Positions 47,950-61,504 of a DNA stretch of 64,000 nt are shown here, piece by piece. How positions within the stretch are numbered: position 1 is the first letter of the stretch; each line of letters opens with the position of its first letter. The notes under the pieces were generated by a model. The model worked only from the letters and a program-made list of their open reading frames with translations. It made no database searches and had not been told where the DNA came from. This DNA is from Combretum micranthum. Lineage: Eukaryota > Streptophyta > Magnoliopsida > Myrtales > Combretaceae. The stretch is from assembly GCA_024138025.1 (NCBI GenBank), contig JAMXBD010000368.1, forward strand, positions 992,001 through 1,056,000, read 5' to 3'. The translations under genes were made by a program, and so were the position numbers.

Positions 47950-50200
47950 AATCCTGATGTGATGGTAGCCACTCTTCAGATCCACCTTGGAAAAGACAAT
48001 TGCTCTACTCAGTCTATCCAGCATATCCTCCAGGCGAGGGATTGGGAATTTGTACCCAATGGTGATCTTATTTATGGCTCTGCTATCAATATACATCCTC
48101 CAGCTGCCATCCTTCTTAGGTTATCAGTAGTGCTAGTACAGCACATGGGCTCATGCTGTCCTTGATGAATCCCTTCTTTAACAGCTCCTGGACCTTTTCT
48201 AGCAAAATTTTAGTTTCTTTGAGACTCGTCCTATAGTGTGGTAGGTTAGGCAGACTTGCTCAAGGCACCAAGTTAATTTGGTGTTGAATAACCCTCAAAT
48301 GAGGTAACCCCTCAGGTAAGTATTCTAGCATCACTTCTTTGAACTCCTCCAACACTTCCTTCGCACCTCACTACTAATTTCTTCACCTATCTTCATAATA
48401 TTCTTTACAATCAAAGCATGTACCACCTTAGACTCTTTAATAGTCTCCTCCATCTCCTTTCCTGAATGAGTGATAGTCAGGAGGGAACGCTTCTTAGCCT
48501 ATGCATTCAAATCATACTGCTAGGGTCACCCAAACAACATGTGACAGACATCCATGTCTACGATGTCACAATAGACTTCGTCATGGTACTTACCACTGGA
48601 AAATGGTACTCAGCATCTCTCTTTTACCTCTATTCTCTTAGTCGATTTAATCCACCCTATAGTGTAAGGGTCAGGGTGTTTCTCAACTGGAAGCTACAAC
48701 TGGTCAACAACTGCCCTGCCAATTATATTCTCACAACTCCTAATGTCCACAATCAGATCAAAGACTCTTCCACCAATAATGCACCTAGTGCGAAATAAAT
48801 AATGTCCTAAGTGTCTTCCCCCTGTTTTGGCGTTAGCATAAGCCTTCTTTTAACACATGTATGCTCAACCTCCTCATCATCATTGTCATAATACTCATCA
48901 TCCCCATCAGGCTCATAGATCTCTTCCTCTTCATCCCTTTCTATGATATTCATAGTCTTCCTATTTGGGCATTCATTCGACCTATGACTTGGTTGATTAC
49001 AACAATAACACTTACCCAAGATAGGTTTAGCATATGAATTATTTTGCCTTTGATTATCCTTGATCTTAACTGGTCTTTGACCAATAGCCTTATAATCTTT
49101 CTTCTCACCAATCACACTTTTCTTTTCCTCATGACCTTTATTTTCTTAAGTCATGGATTTGCTACTGCTAGTCCCCTCAATTCCATACCTTATATTTCCT
49201 CCATCAAAACGACTACTCATATCCTGTATCATCCTCTTGGCCCTAAGTGCCATGCTTTTTGCTTCATTCAAACTTCTCAATACATTTACACCAAATTTGT
49301 CTCGAATTTGCAATTTCAAACCATCAACATACCTCACAACTTGTTGTCCTTCACTTTCTCTAAGATCATTTCATTAAGCCAACTACATGAATTCAACTAT
49401 ATAATCATGAACAGATCATTGTCCCTAGCGATAACATCAATATTGCTAAAAGAGAATATGTTCGTACTTAGGTGGCAAGAAGTCTCTTTGCAATAATTGT
49501 TTCATACGGAACCATGTTTGCACAAGCTGCCTTCCCTCTCGTTGCCTTCTGTTTTGTAGCCTCTCCCACCAGGCGAAGCTCTACCTTTTACTTTGCATGC
49601 CACAAACCTTACACCCGCTCCTCCGATATCTTCATATAGTCGAAGAACCGATCTACCTCCGCTAACCAATCTAAGAATTCTTCTATATTCAAATTACCAT
49701 TGAAATAAGGGATATCAACCTTCAATCATAAATCTCCACCATCGCTCTGATCATATCCATAATAATTCCGTCAATATCTACCTTCGCCTTAACCGCCTCT
49801 CCTCTGTGGCTGCCTTTCTTCAAACAAGACCTCATCTTCTTCCTCATAGTTATCTTTTGAGATATGTGCTAACTGAGTCACAATGACAAGCCCATTGATT
49901 GGGCCGCTGTAGGCTTCTCTTGCCCTAAGTCATACTCTAATATCATTCTTGCCTCTCTTGGTGTTGACTACATTGCGTTGAAATGCCCAACCAAATCTTT
50001 AACAAGTTGCTCTACCCATTTAATCTTCAATCCATGGCATCAACTACCATCCTAAAAACCATTTGATTAATTCCACGGACTCCCGCATCTTGATCACCGT
50101 TAAGATTGCGACCACCTTCAAAACTATTGCTAGATGCCCTCTTTGTAGGAACTTACCGTGCTCTTGAAGACACTGGGGAAAGCTGGTCCAAAGCCTGTGG
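47950..50200 (-). pseudogene. Ty3-gypsy gag-protease-RT fragment
   Basis: Read on the minus strand, gag includes [20 protein letters not shown] (about 49700), a YIVEFM segment and VVRYVDGLKLQIRDKFGVNV. The zinc knuckle is CYCCNQPSHRSNECPNR (about 48960-49010), followed by an acidic stretch. A protease region has CIIGGRVFDLIVDIRSCENI (the DSG triad decayed to DIR) and YCDIVDMDVCHMLFG. The RT start reads [20 protein letters not shown] and [16 protein letters not shown]. It stops near 47960, before the YVDD region. Many stops are present. RNase H and integrase are absent. Confidence 0.82.
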
Positions 50201-52969
50201 CGTTACCACCGGTGTAGAGTGAAATCAAGTTGTATAAATTCTACGATGGGCATGATTACAAGCATGGTGTGTGCGTGTGGGAGTCAAAGCCGGCTCAAGG
50301 CCGTCGGTGTACTGCTAGCATACAATTTAGGTTGCCCATAGATAGCGTTCTAAAGCCACCAAGTTTTGGACCAGCTTTTGTTTATTCGACTTAATTATTA
50401 TTATTTCGTTTTAGGGCTTTGTGTATTCACCATCTTTTGTTCCTCTGCTGCTTGAATTGCTTCTTGGATGATTCCATCTTGCTCATATATGTGTTAGCTA
50501 TCTCATCTGCATCATGAGGGAAAATAAATGAATGAATTTATTGACATGGAAATTTAAAATTAATTTTTAATTCATATTTTTTGCCACCCAGCATATGGCC
50601 AGACTGTTAGTCAGATTTTGGTTAAAAGTACCATGGATGTAAGATTTAAAAATTTTATGTATTTTTGTGGGCCAAAAATTTTATAGGTACAAAATTATTA
50701 TATCAAGAAAGCTCATGTACCGTTAGTGAAATTAACCTGAAGTTTAAGTATCAAATACTAGGGTTGTGAAAAGCCATTCAAATCGCAAACTAAATTGAAT
50801 TTTCAGCTATTTTTCAAAATGGTTCAGTTCGTGGTTCAGTTCTATGAAGTGTAAATGGTTTACAGTTTGGTTTAGGACCCGACCTAAATTGTATGGTTTG
50901 GGTGGAATCGACCGTTTTACATATTAAAAAAAAACTCAAATACATTATTTTATTTTAATTACTTTATTAAAAAATTTACTTAGTTTTTCTTTATGTTTTA
51001 GATATAGATTTGTATTCTTCATGAGAATGGAGTTACATTGTTTATGTTTGTTTTATTATTATTATTGCGGTGTATATACAAATAAGTTAATTTTTAGGTT
51101 TTATCATATTATGCTGTGAAAATTATTTTTTCCTTTTTTACTTTCATTTGTATAATTAATTTCGAATATTATTGTTTATTTTTAATTAACGATAAAAAAT
51201 AAGTAATTGAAACCTCTCTACAAAATATATTTTTATTTTAAGAATTAAAAACTTATTTGAATTGCAAACTGAACAGACTATTTTTATGTTCAAAAAATTT
51301 ATAGACCAAACCATATGATTAGGTTTGGATAAGAAGAAAAAAACATAATATACTGTTTGGTTTGATTTGCAAGGATAATCGGACCAAATCACATTGCACT
51401 TAAACTATTGAATACGACATTGTCGCTTTAAACTATAGTAGCATCTGTTTGTTTCATTATATTCTAGTCATTTTGGCATAATTTTTTTTTTCGTTTTTAA
51501 GAAGTCGGTTAATGATATAAATATGATACAAATATAATACAGATAAGTTATAGATGTAGATTTGAATAGATCCGATAATCAACTTGTAGTTATGGTGTTC
51601 AACAACACGGAAGGAAAAAAAAAATGTTAAAAGGGAATGAAGAAAACGATTTCTCATGTTTAGAAGAAAAATCTTTTCCTCATCTTCTATTGATATTTTT
51701 CATATGTTTTCATCATGAGCAATCGGTTAATGCTTTTAAAATCTACTATGACCACAATGTTATCATATTAAACATAAGATTTGATATACCTTAAGTTTTC
51801 GTCATCGTAAAAAGTTAAAAAAAAAAAAAAAATCGAAAAACAGCTTTCTTAAAACTAAACATACCCTAAAACACTTTGAGACTTTAAAACCACCATAATA
51901 GATAATAAAAAGTTCGTTTTGAAAAAAGAATGATGGTGACTGGTAGATAGAGGAAACACGATCCTAAAATCTAGGGTTTTATTCGTATTTGCACATTGGT
52001 AGTGAGGAAGAAAATAAAATAGTTTAGGCATTGAAGCAGCGTGGAATATAGTCGATAATGGAGACAGTAAATATAGATAATGTTATGACAGGTATGCATG
52101 TGAAGGTTCCGCGATAGACGACGAGAAAAATTAGTTTGGTGTTACTGCTCTCCAAATAATTAAAAATTAGACAACAAAAGCACTTTTTTTAAGCGTCATT
52201 GTTCCGGAAATAATTTATAAATCATTATCGAAAAGCTATGTATGAATCTTAAACCTCGTACTTTGCGAGTCGTAGTATCCAGCTGTTTTTAATTGCTCGC
52301 CGAGTCAAAATTACTTTTTAGTGTGATACTTATAAATAATAAAATGCACATTAAATATAATGTATAAAACTTACATTCTACTGAAAACTAAACATGACCA
52401 CGTGATATCTTTGCAAAGGCTCCTCCTCTCCCTTCTATTTGCTCCTAATTGTTGTTGGTTTTATTGTTTTTATTTATTAATTGATTCTTCTTATCAATCA
52501 TTATACATATTATAGAGAGGAGAAAATTAAATTAATCGATCCAATAAAATTAGTATCCATATTATTAGCTTAGAACAGTTTTCATAATTTTATTTATTGG
52601 TTTTCGAACTTTATTGTATTTTCTAAAGGCTCTTGGATTGAAATAAACACAAGTACCCGATTCAAGTTTTGAGCAAATTTTGATTTTGTGAGCTCAGGTC
52701 TCTTTCATCATGTTTCATTCTAGTATATGGTCCAGAAAATATGGGCAATCAGATGCCTATGTTAATATGCATCATTGATTCGTGTTTGCACTTCTACCCA
52801 TAGTAAGTATCCTTAGTCATTTTTAAATTTCCATCCCTTTTCCAAATCATCACACTTTATGGAACCATGGATAAGAATGATTTATGCTGCATAACGAATT
52901 GCATTTCTCAAAATCATTCGTTTCGAAGAATCATTAAGATTGCATGGAATAATATTCCGATAAACTTCT
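50201..52969. other. Intergenic; hAT-like remnant and AT-rich DNA
   Basis: 50755-51415 begins TAGGGTTGTGAAAAGCC and carries repeated GGTTCAGTTC/ACCAAACC-type phrases, resembling a decayed hAT-type MITE without a matching right end. 51600-51915 is duplicated at the right edge. No gene was recognised. Confidence 0.35.
51600..51915 (+). repeat. Dispersed direct repeat, copy 1 (copy 2 at 63690-64000)
   Basis: Both copies contain, in the same order, TTGATATTTTxCATGTTTTCAT, ATGCTTTTAAAATC, ATGTTATCATATTA, CATAAAxAGT plus an A-rich run, CACCCTAAA-like text and TTAAACCACCATA. They are moderately diverged. Copy 2 runs off the window. Function and family are unknown. Confidence 0.65.
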
Positions 52970-53480
52970 AGAGATGACAAAATTTGTATAAAATAATTTT
53001 ACGGCCAAGCTAAAAATAAACTAGATTATGGTTAAGTTAAAGCTAATTATTTGAGTTAGTGACAAAATTCCAACTAATTCGATTTAAATTAGGATGATTT
53101 AAAAAGATTTAAATTAGTGTGCTTGGAAAAAAAGTTTGTTGAAATTGTTTTGCACATTTTTATCTTTTCTTAGCAAGTTTATCTGTCGAGAGTTCCAACA
53201 TGAATATAGTTGTGTATTATTATACTCACTTTAGTCAATTAGGGTCATTGAACCCTGATTAATTTTTTTTCATTAATACCTCATATCATCTAACGATAAT
53301 TATCACTTATGACTCATTATAAATATTATATATATATATATATGGAAGATATCCTATTCCTCTTTCTAATCCGTTCCTAAATTATCCAGTTTTCTTTTTC
53401 TTTTTTCCCTAACCAATCCTTTTCCTTATTCACATGGGGCACGTAATACATATCATGACGCCTTTTACAATTTTAAGCAT
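52970..53480 (+). repeat. Diverged direct duplication, copy 1 (copy 2 at 59395-59980)
   Basis: Shared blocks in order: GGCTAATTATTT, TAAATTAGGATGATTTA, GCTTGGAAxAxxATTTGTT, CGCTTATGACTCA and CCATTTTCCTTGTTCACATG-like text. Both are non-coding, and no TIR or LTR ends were recognised. Confidence 0.6.
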
Positions 53481-56400
53481 AGGATTCTCAAAAATTAAAT
53501 AAATAAAAATAAAGCTTAGTATAATTTTGCAATTAATACCTTGAAAGCTCGCTTCTAGTCTTTCATCTTTTATATTATCACATGCCATTAGATCTATAAT
53601 TGTACCCCTTCTACTTATTCTTGGTTTTCATAAATGGTGACCTGTTAAAATACACATTGCACATGCCATAGATTGAATGTTGATTACCGATTGGTTACAA
53701 GTGTCAATATATATAAAATAGATTCTTTATTGTGTTTAAAGCAATTCATATGAGAAAAGCTGGTGCCGCCTTGTGATATTAATACTTGCAATATGACTTG
53801 ATAGCGAGTTGATCTACTACTTAATTTAATTTATTTTTTTTTAAATCAATCTTTCCCATTTTAAAAGTCTCTAGCATCAAAAGTTGGAATCGTTAAAAGA
53901 ATGTGTATTCATTCACACTTACTTTTTTCTTTGAAATAAATAAATTAAACAATGTTCTTATTATTGAAGAAATATTTTTTTACCTTTTAATTTTTTTTAA
54001 AAAGCTATGTGAGTATTTTGGATTATTTTATTATGTTTTTCTTGGTTTAATGTGGTCGTAGGTGTTTATTTTCTAGTTATTGCATCGATGGTGAAAGACA
54101 TAGTACTGCTTAATTGAATATTATATATATTATTGACAAGTGTATATATAATTGCTTCCAATAGAGGACCTAACTATCACTTTAATAATCACAACAAATT
54201 GCTCTTATAGAGCTACACCACAACTCACAATGCAAATATACATAAAGTTTCACTCAAGTTATGCCGTATCTCACAAAACACTAAATTGACCTATGGCACA
54301 ACTTTCACTCCTACGAAATACTCAAACGAATTTGAGTAGTTCCTTAAAAATTGTTTGCAACAAGAGGCCAGTGGAATTAATCAACACTTCTAATTTACAA
54401 ATAGAGTACAATGACAAATTTAATAAGAGAGTGATATAAATGACCCATAGCAATTTAATGAGCTCAACTAATTCCCTAGATCTGCCTAAAGTCCTCTATT
54501 TATAGCTTCTCTTAAAAACTAAATGTTTCACAATACTTTCTCCTTCATTAGCTCAAGCATTAAATGCTCCAACAAATAGTTTCTATCAACTAGTGTTCGG
54601 ATGGTTGCAAAACAGAGCATAGAAGGTTACAAACCCTACGAGCATCTAGACTCCACACCATGGCAATCAAACGCTAGCCCACTGCACCATAATTAGAAAC
54701 ATTATGTGAAAAATTCCTAGCACCCAAACACTGGCTGTAGTTCACATGATCGAGCCTTTAATCATGATACCATATGGATGTCATGCATTGAAGCATGTCT
54801 AGTGTTTGGACAGTAGCTACAGTACAACTAGGTCTTGAAACTTTATTACAAAACACAGGTACAACACAAATTGCAAAACACAAACGCAATATATCATGAA
54901 CATATTTTTTCAATTAAATATAACTCAACTCTAATAAAAGAGTAATAATGTAATGTATGACCTCATCAAAATTCAATTTGAACCCTCCAGTTCAACAATT
55001 GGCTTAGATGCATTTTATCTACAATGTGATATTGGAAACTCAATTAGTGTTTGTTATGTTAGTTTAGCCTTTAACTCAAGTTATGTTATAGAAATACCTT
55101 TTATAACTTAGTACATTCATAACATACTTTATACAAGTAAAATCAATAATCGGTTATAACACCAAATTAAGTATATATGGAAAGACTTGTCTTCTTTATT
55201 ATTAATAAAAGTTGTAACTCTAAAATAAGCATTAATCAATAGAAGACATTTGATCATGAGAAGTTACAATAAGTTCTACAATAGTAAAACTTGTTGCTTT
55301 ATTGTTGCAACATGCAATGTTAGTGTTGTGACACCCTCTAGCTAAAGTGATGCATGGTTTGGCCAACAACGATCATTTGTTGTAATATTGAACAGTTTGC
55401 ACTATGACAATTACTTATCATAGCAATACTCTCTTACTACAATAATACATAATATGAGAATTGTAACGCTATGCTCTCTACATCTTAAACCTAGAGAATT
55501 CTTCACATCCTTTGTTGTTTTTATATCATCAAGTAGTGGAACAATCCCCTTGATAAGTACTATTTATTCTAACTAAAACCCTAATGTATTATAATCCACT
55601 ACCTTGTAGTAAAATACTCTCCTTGGTGTATGCTTCTTGTCGCAATTATGTATTTGAATATATATAATATTATATATATGAAATACGCAAAATAAAATAA
55701 AAACGTAGAGAATGGCAGAAGAGTAATTAATGAAGTTTGTAAAAGGTCATATATGCAATTTTTAGCATATCTTTTAAAAGATACGACAATTGCAAAAATG
55801 TTTAAAAACCAAACATAATTGTTTTTCTTCTTCTTTTTCCCATCTTTTCAGAATTTTATCCCTCTCTTTCTTATCAATCTCCATCAAGTCTAAGTGATCT
55901 TCTACCGAAAAAAAAAAACTATTCTAAATAATCACTTTTGCTTCTTTTCCATTTTACGTGTAATGTTTTTAATGAGAAAACAATGATGATCAATACATTT
56001 GAATGTTAACAATGGGTTTCCGAGAAGAAATGAGGAGCGTATGTATAATTAAGGAGGAATTTCTAGAACAAGAAAGATAGAAGTTAGTATAAAGACAAAT
56101 AACAAAGGTTTGATAGAATCTATATCAAGATAATAGGGTTTTTTCTTTGAAAAATTCCTCCTTTTGATGTAAGATTTGTGAAATTGATGTACAGGTGTAT
56201 GGAGAAAGGTTGAGAATTGATGTTTTCTGTGTTTTGATGTTGGAAATGGAGAAAAGATTGAAACCTTGCAAAAATTCATGAAGGAATCATGCGTTAGTGT
56301 TTAACATGAATAAGCACACAAGTTGTGCACTTGTGTTGAATAAGTAAAACATTGTTTTGCATAACTTAGGTTCTACTTCTCACATAAGTGAGTACAAAAG

Positions 56401-57545
56401 TCAAGTTGTGGTCTGTGTAGAACCTTATGACACATGATTCCTAAGTTTTGAAGGTTTTGTTTCCCACACAAGAGATTACATGAGAGAGTACACAAGTCGT
56501 GTCGAGACTTGTGTTTAGACTTGTTTTAAACACTTAAATCTTAAAAATCATGTTTATGTTCCCCACACGAGAGAGTACATGAGTGGTGTACTTACTTGTG
56601 TGAAAGTATTCAAGTGAAAACATAACTGGTGCTGCCACTTTGTACATGTGTACAAAACACCTTTTTGACAGCTTGTGTTTTCTTTATTAAAAACCTTTGA
56701 AACTAGTTCAAATTATTCGTTAAAGGTTTATTTATAAATTAATTGCCTATTTTCCTTTTATTTCAAATTTAAATCCTTATCTCTAAACTAAATGTATATG
56801 AAAGCACCGATGACTTTTGGGTGGGAATGAAGGCTATAGGAAGTATAACCTATAGATGAAATTAGAAGAGCAAATAATTCTAAATACTTTATTTACTTTG
56901 TAACTCAAGTTTGAAGCTTTTAGTTTCTCGATAGTTCTACCTTCTAGGTACGTGTATACTTTACTTATTACTTATATCTATTAGGTTAGAAATTGAAATG
57001 GGCTAATTAACTATTTAGATATGTGTGTATGTGTGTGTGTGCTTGTTGCTTATGTGTAGCTACTACTAATTGGTGGATAGTATCCATGCTATTATCACAG
57101 TAACCCAATGATTCATGTGTGGTGTTGTTTGGGAGTAGAGTTACACATGGAAATGATCTAGATAAATCTACATGTTTCAGTTTCGAGAATATTGGGGAGT
57201 ATCAAATATTTAGTTTTTGGACTCCCCAGCATCATATATATGTATTATTATACAAACGTGTGGTGAGATACTGGGTTATTCTTGTATTGTTTGTTTGACT
57301 TAAACTAAGGATAATAAAATGTTGGTTGTTGCATTCGTAATAGTGATTCTTGCGAATGTGTGTTTGATTGTGAATGTGTGTGTATTTGTGGTATACCGTA
57401 CTGGGCTTTGGCCATTCCTTTTTCTTTTTCAAGTACAAGTAATGAACATATGAATCGATGTATTAATAGTCACAACCAGATAGTGGGTATATAAAATGAC
57501 GCTAACTATGAAGACATTCCATATGAGGAATAGAAGACATGTACT
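53481..57545. other. Intergenic with LTR-like remnants
   Basis: At 54495-54504 the minus strand reads CTATAAATAG, an LTR-type TATA box within a 54120-54900 stretch that looks like a minus-strand solo LTR without clear ends. TGTGACACCCT at about 55326 resembles a gypsy LTR start. 56290-56650 is rich in ACACAAGT/ACTTGTGT cores. No gene was recognised. Confidence 0.3.
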
Positions 57546-57841
57546 GCTTGTTCACTTCGCCGTAATTGCAATTCAATTACAATCTTATTCCTTACGAATA
57601 GCTATTATAACATTTAGTTCACTAAATAGCAATTCTATGATAAATCCCTATTACATAAAATATTGAATAACCGTTCTTTGTTCAAACCTATGAATATCAA
57701 TTCAATGCTAAAATTGTATTTTTTTTAAATACCACCATTTAAATGAAAAATCAATAAAGAAAAATCGTAATACAGCTCTATTACATTCCTCTGTAATAGA
57801 AATTTCATTACAGCCTTATTTATTCAGCGAAGTGAATGAGC
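57546..57841. mobile_element. MITE with GCTTGTTCACTTCGC termini
   Basis: The left end GCTTGTTCACTTCGC and right end GCGAAGTGAATGAGC are inverted copies with two mismatches, 296 bp apart. The interior is rich in GTAATTGCAATTCAATTAC and TTACATTCCTCTGTAATAG phrases in both orientations. The flanks (TGTACT, TGGTACT) resemble each other but are not a clean duplication. No coding potential. Confidence 0.6.
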
Positions 57842-59394
57842 TGGTACTAGTTTATGTAGCTAGACTGAGTATTAATATGTTATTAGTGTTTATTAGATAC
57901 ATTAGTTTCAATGTATAGATCTTAAGGTATTAGTAAAGAGGATTTCTTTGAATCATCTGCTGGGTGAACTTATGTAGATTATAAGATGGTATTCAGGTAT
58001 TCGTTTATGAATCTATGTAAGTAATTTGAAGCTATTTGAAGACATTAATGTATGAGCAAATTTGTTATTTATGGTGCTTATCGTGGAATTAGTAGGTTTC
58101 AAGCCTTTATGTGTCCATGGTCGGTTGTAGATATTCCTATATTTAGAATGTTACAATATATACATATATATAGATATTGTTTTGCATTCTTAGGTGGTGG
58201 AGCAATCCCTGTTAACAAATGCTGATAAGCTTAAGCATGTCTTGGCATATTATGGCTACCATCTCTACCTTTAGAGATTTTCTTGGCATGTGATGCCTTT
58301 CTCAAGTGATTTCTAGCGTTTATTATTATTTTTACAAGAAAGTAGTCGGGTAATCCCCATTAAACATAAGCCTAAGCAATCTTGGCTTACCATTAATCTT
58401 CATTAAAATTTATGGCTACGTATTGGTAGATTTTATTATTTTTACTATTGAAATAGTGGTGATTACATTGGTTTGTGATACCTAGAATGGAATTTCCATG
58501 GCAATATAGTTCTCAACGGAAAGCAATCTTCTAATTTTAGAGCTAAAACTCAAACAAGTACATATAGTTGATCTACTAAAGAAACATTATGAGTTACAAA
58601 AGAGCACCATGGTAAGTATTTCTCTTACCTTTTGCACAATATGCATGGATTCCATTTGTCTTACTCAATATTTGAGTAATAATATGCTACTTGGTCTTCA
58701 CAATGCTATATTTGGCTATGTTCTTTATTCACACATTTTTCTCTTTATGAATGTAATTGTATCTACCCTTGATTTCTAAATAATATCGTGCATATTACTT
58801 TTATGAGTTACAACTTAAATAAAGTTCACGATATTTATTTAAAATAATACTTTTCTTAAGTATGAAAATTTAAATAGTTATTATAACAACTATACTAAAT
58901 GCTATCAAAGGAAAGCAAGATATTTGCATTAGCCCATAATTTCACTATATTACTATCTTCAAAAATACAAAATTTACTTCTCTCTTCTAAGAAAATAAGG
59001 AAATATATTTCAATAACAAATGTATGGATTATCAATATTTTCTCACTTCTCTTGGAAAGAGAGTAAAGTGAATATGCAAGTCCGATCTAGAAATATGATG
59101 CTATGTGAAAGTCATTAAGTTGTTATTATGAGACATGGACTAAGTAAATCATTTTACAATTAACTAACGAGGTAAATCTCAATATGCAAGAATTAACCAT
59201 CACAATGAAAGACATTATGTAAGGCATATGCATTAGTATAATGATTTATACCCAATTTTAAATGAAAAATATTTATAGTATTTATTAAGATGTAGGCACT
59301 AAGTAACATGCAGTCAATGGCAAATCTAGTGTTAAAAGAACTCAATGGATGCCTATGAATTCTTTTCATTACATACAAAAGAATCCTTGTACAT
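57842..59394. other. Intergenic, no gene recognised
   Basis: AT-rich, with short open frames only. Some phrases repeat internally (ATCTTGGC, CTTGGCAT), but no element was identified. Confidence 0.35.
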
Positions 59395-59980
59395 GGGCAA
59401 AATGTAGATTAAGAAATTTATATAATAAAATTTTATGGTTGCTCAAAATAAATAAATTATGCTTGAGGCTAATTATTTTTGATTAGATGATATCCACATA
59501 ATTACACCTAAATTAGGATGATTTAGAGAGATTTCGATTAACAGGCTTTGGAATAGGATTTGTTAAAATTGTCACAGAGATTTTTAGCCTTTCTCAACAA
59601 GCTTAGGTGTCACTAGGTTCCTGTATGTATATAGTTGGGCTTTGTTAAACTCTTTTTGTCCATTAGAGTTGCTAAACTTGCATAATTTTGTTTGTTAATA
59701 GTTTTGTGCTATTTAATAGGTAATTGTCGCTTATGACTCAATAAATGCACATGTTACTACTTATGAGATGAGGGCATTTGAACTAAATCACTTTATTATC
59801 TTAACCTATCACTTGAATTGATGCATGCTGACATTGCCTTTCCAACTCTTTATCCTCTTTGAAGTATTCATTATTTCGTTTTCTTATCAATCATTCTATT
59901 GCAAATCTAACCATTTTCCTTGTTCACATGAAACACCTAATATATATCAAGAACTCTTCTAGAACTTCTAATTTCTTTGC
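59395..59980 (+). repeat. Diverged direct duplication, copy 2
   Basis: Partner of 52970-53480, in the same orientation, offset by about 6.4 kb. Confidence 0.6.
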
Positions 59981-60288
59981 ATTCAAACATAACTTTTAAA
60001 TGTGTGTGTGTGTATATATGAATTTATGATGTGGTCACATGTAAAAAATAAGTAGAAGCTGAAAAATGAAATGACAAAGTAAAAAAATTAAGGAATTAAA
60101 GGATTAACCAATTTTTTATTTTTATTTATTTGTTTAATTTTTGCTAATAGAGTAGAATTTTATTCAATGAGAAACAATTAAACCTATTAATTGTGTTGAT
60201 ACGAGGAATTATAATTATAAACTTGAGTACGAAAACCCTACAAAATAGGCTGACATATCTCTTTAAGAAAAAATTTTTCTATTCTAGC

Positions 60289-60901
60289 TAAGGTTGCAAA
60301 CAAGCCGAGCTATTTGCAAGCTACTCGAGCTCGGCTCATTTCAGGTTTGGCTCGACTCGGTTCGTTTAGCTAAACGAGCTGAGCTCGAGCTCTAACTTAA
60401 ACTCATTTAACTAAACGAGCCGAACTTGAGTTTGTCCTCAAGCTCGTGATCTGGCTCACGAACATGCTCGTTAAGGGCTCGCGAACCAAGCTTATTAAGG
60501 TCTCGCGAGCAAGCTGTGAATGGGCTCGATAAGGGCTCATTTAATATATATATTATTAACATATATTAATATAAATTATATAAAATTATTTATATCAATT
60601 TAATATTATAAATATAATTAAAAATAATTATATATGCTAAACAAGCCGAGCTCAAGCTCATTTAACTAAATGAGCCCAAGCTCGAGCTTGGCTCGTTTAG
60701 GCTCATTTAGCTAAATGAGTCTAAACGAGTCGAGCTCGAGCTTGTAAAAGCTTAACAGACTCAGGCCTAAGCTGCATATTCCAGGCTCGTTAAAAGCCTA
60801 GCTCGGCTCAAGCTCATTAAAAAATAAATGAGCCGAGCTCGCAGGTAAAAGCTAGGCTCGCTCGGCTCGGTTCGGCTCGGCTCGGTTCGTTTGCAACCCT
60901 A
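60289..60901. mobile_element. hAT-like MITE, GAGCTCG-rich
   Basis: This 613 bp element starts TAAGGTTGCAAACAAGCCGA and ends TCGGTTCGTTTGCAACCCTA, an inverted pair. The interior is packed with GAGCTCGAGCTCGGCTCG-type words in both orientations and can form many hairpins. It is flanked by ATTCTAGC (60281-60288) and GTTCCAGC (60902-60909), an 8 bp duplication with two mismatches, as expected for hAT elements. Non-coding, and GC-richer than its surroundings. Confidence 0.7.
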
Positions 60902-61504
60902 GTTCCAGCCATGTGTCTCAATCTTGTTCCAAGTGATAATAAGATGACGCGTGTACATGGACTAATAGTAACTACTTGTTTTATTTTAGAGATATTTTAA
61001 TTTTTTAATTTATTTAACATGTATCAAGTAGTTGTTGGCTGAGATAGAGTGGGGACAACATTTCTGGAACAGTAAATATTTTTCCTCTTTAGGAGTCGAA
61101 ACATTTCATATAAGGTATTATTGTTTTCCCTAAACCAATAAAGCCCATCTAGTTGACAAATGCATTGATAAATCCAATAAAATGGATAGTACAATATTAT
61201 CTGTGGGATGACTATGGAATGGAAGAAAAAAGTATTAAAAAACTAATTATTCTAAATATTGATAAATTAACATAATTTCAAAATGATTAGACTAGTAGAA
61301 GTAGACTTATGGATCGTTGATTTTTGAAAATGATAAAAGAAAATAAGATCATCAATGAAAAAACGCGAATATAAGAACTAGTAATCCTGATTTAATAAAT
61401 TTAAAATAAAATAAAAACTATAGTGGAAGCTAACAATTTGAGTGTGGAAAAAAAATGATATCGAAGGGCAAATGATACAAATTAAGGGTTTGTATATTTG
61501 GTTA

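Noticed and set aside
49044..49496. 150-codon plus-strand frame
   Set aside because: Antisense of the gypsy gag pseudogene.
50755..51415. Complete hAT element starting TAGGGTTGTGAAAAGCC
   Set aside because: No inverted right end or 8 bp duplication was found, so only a remnant is noted.
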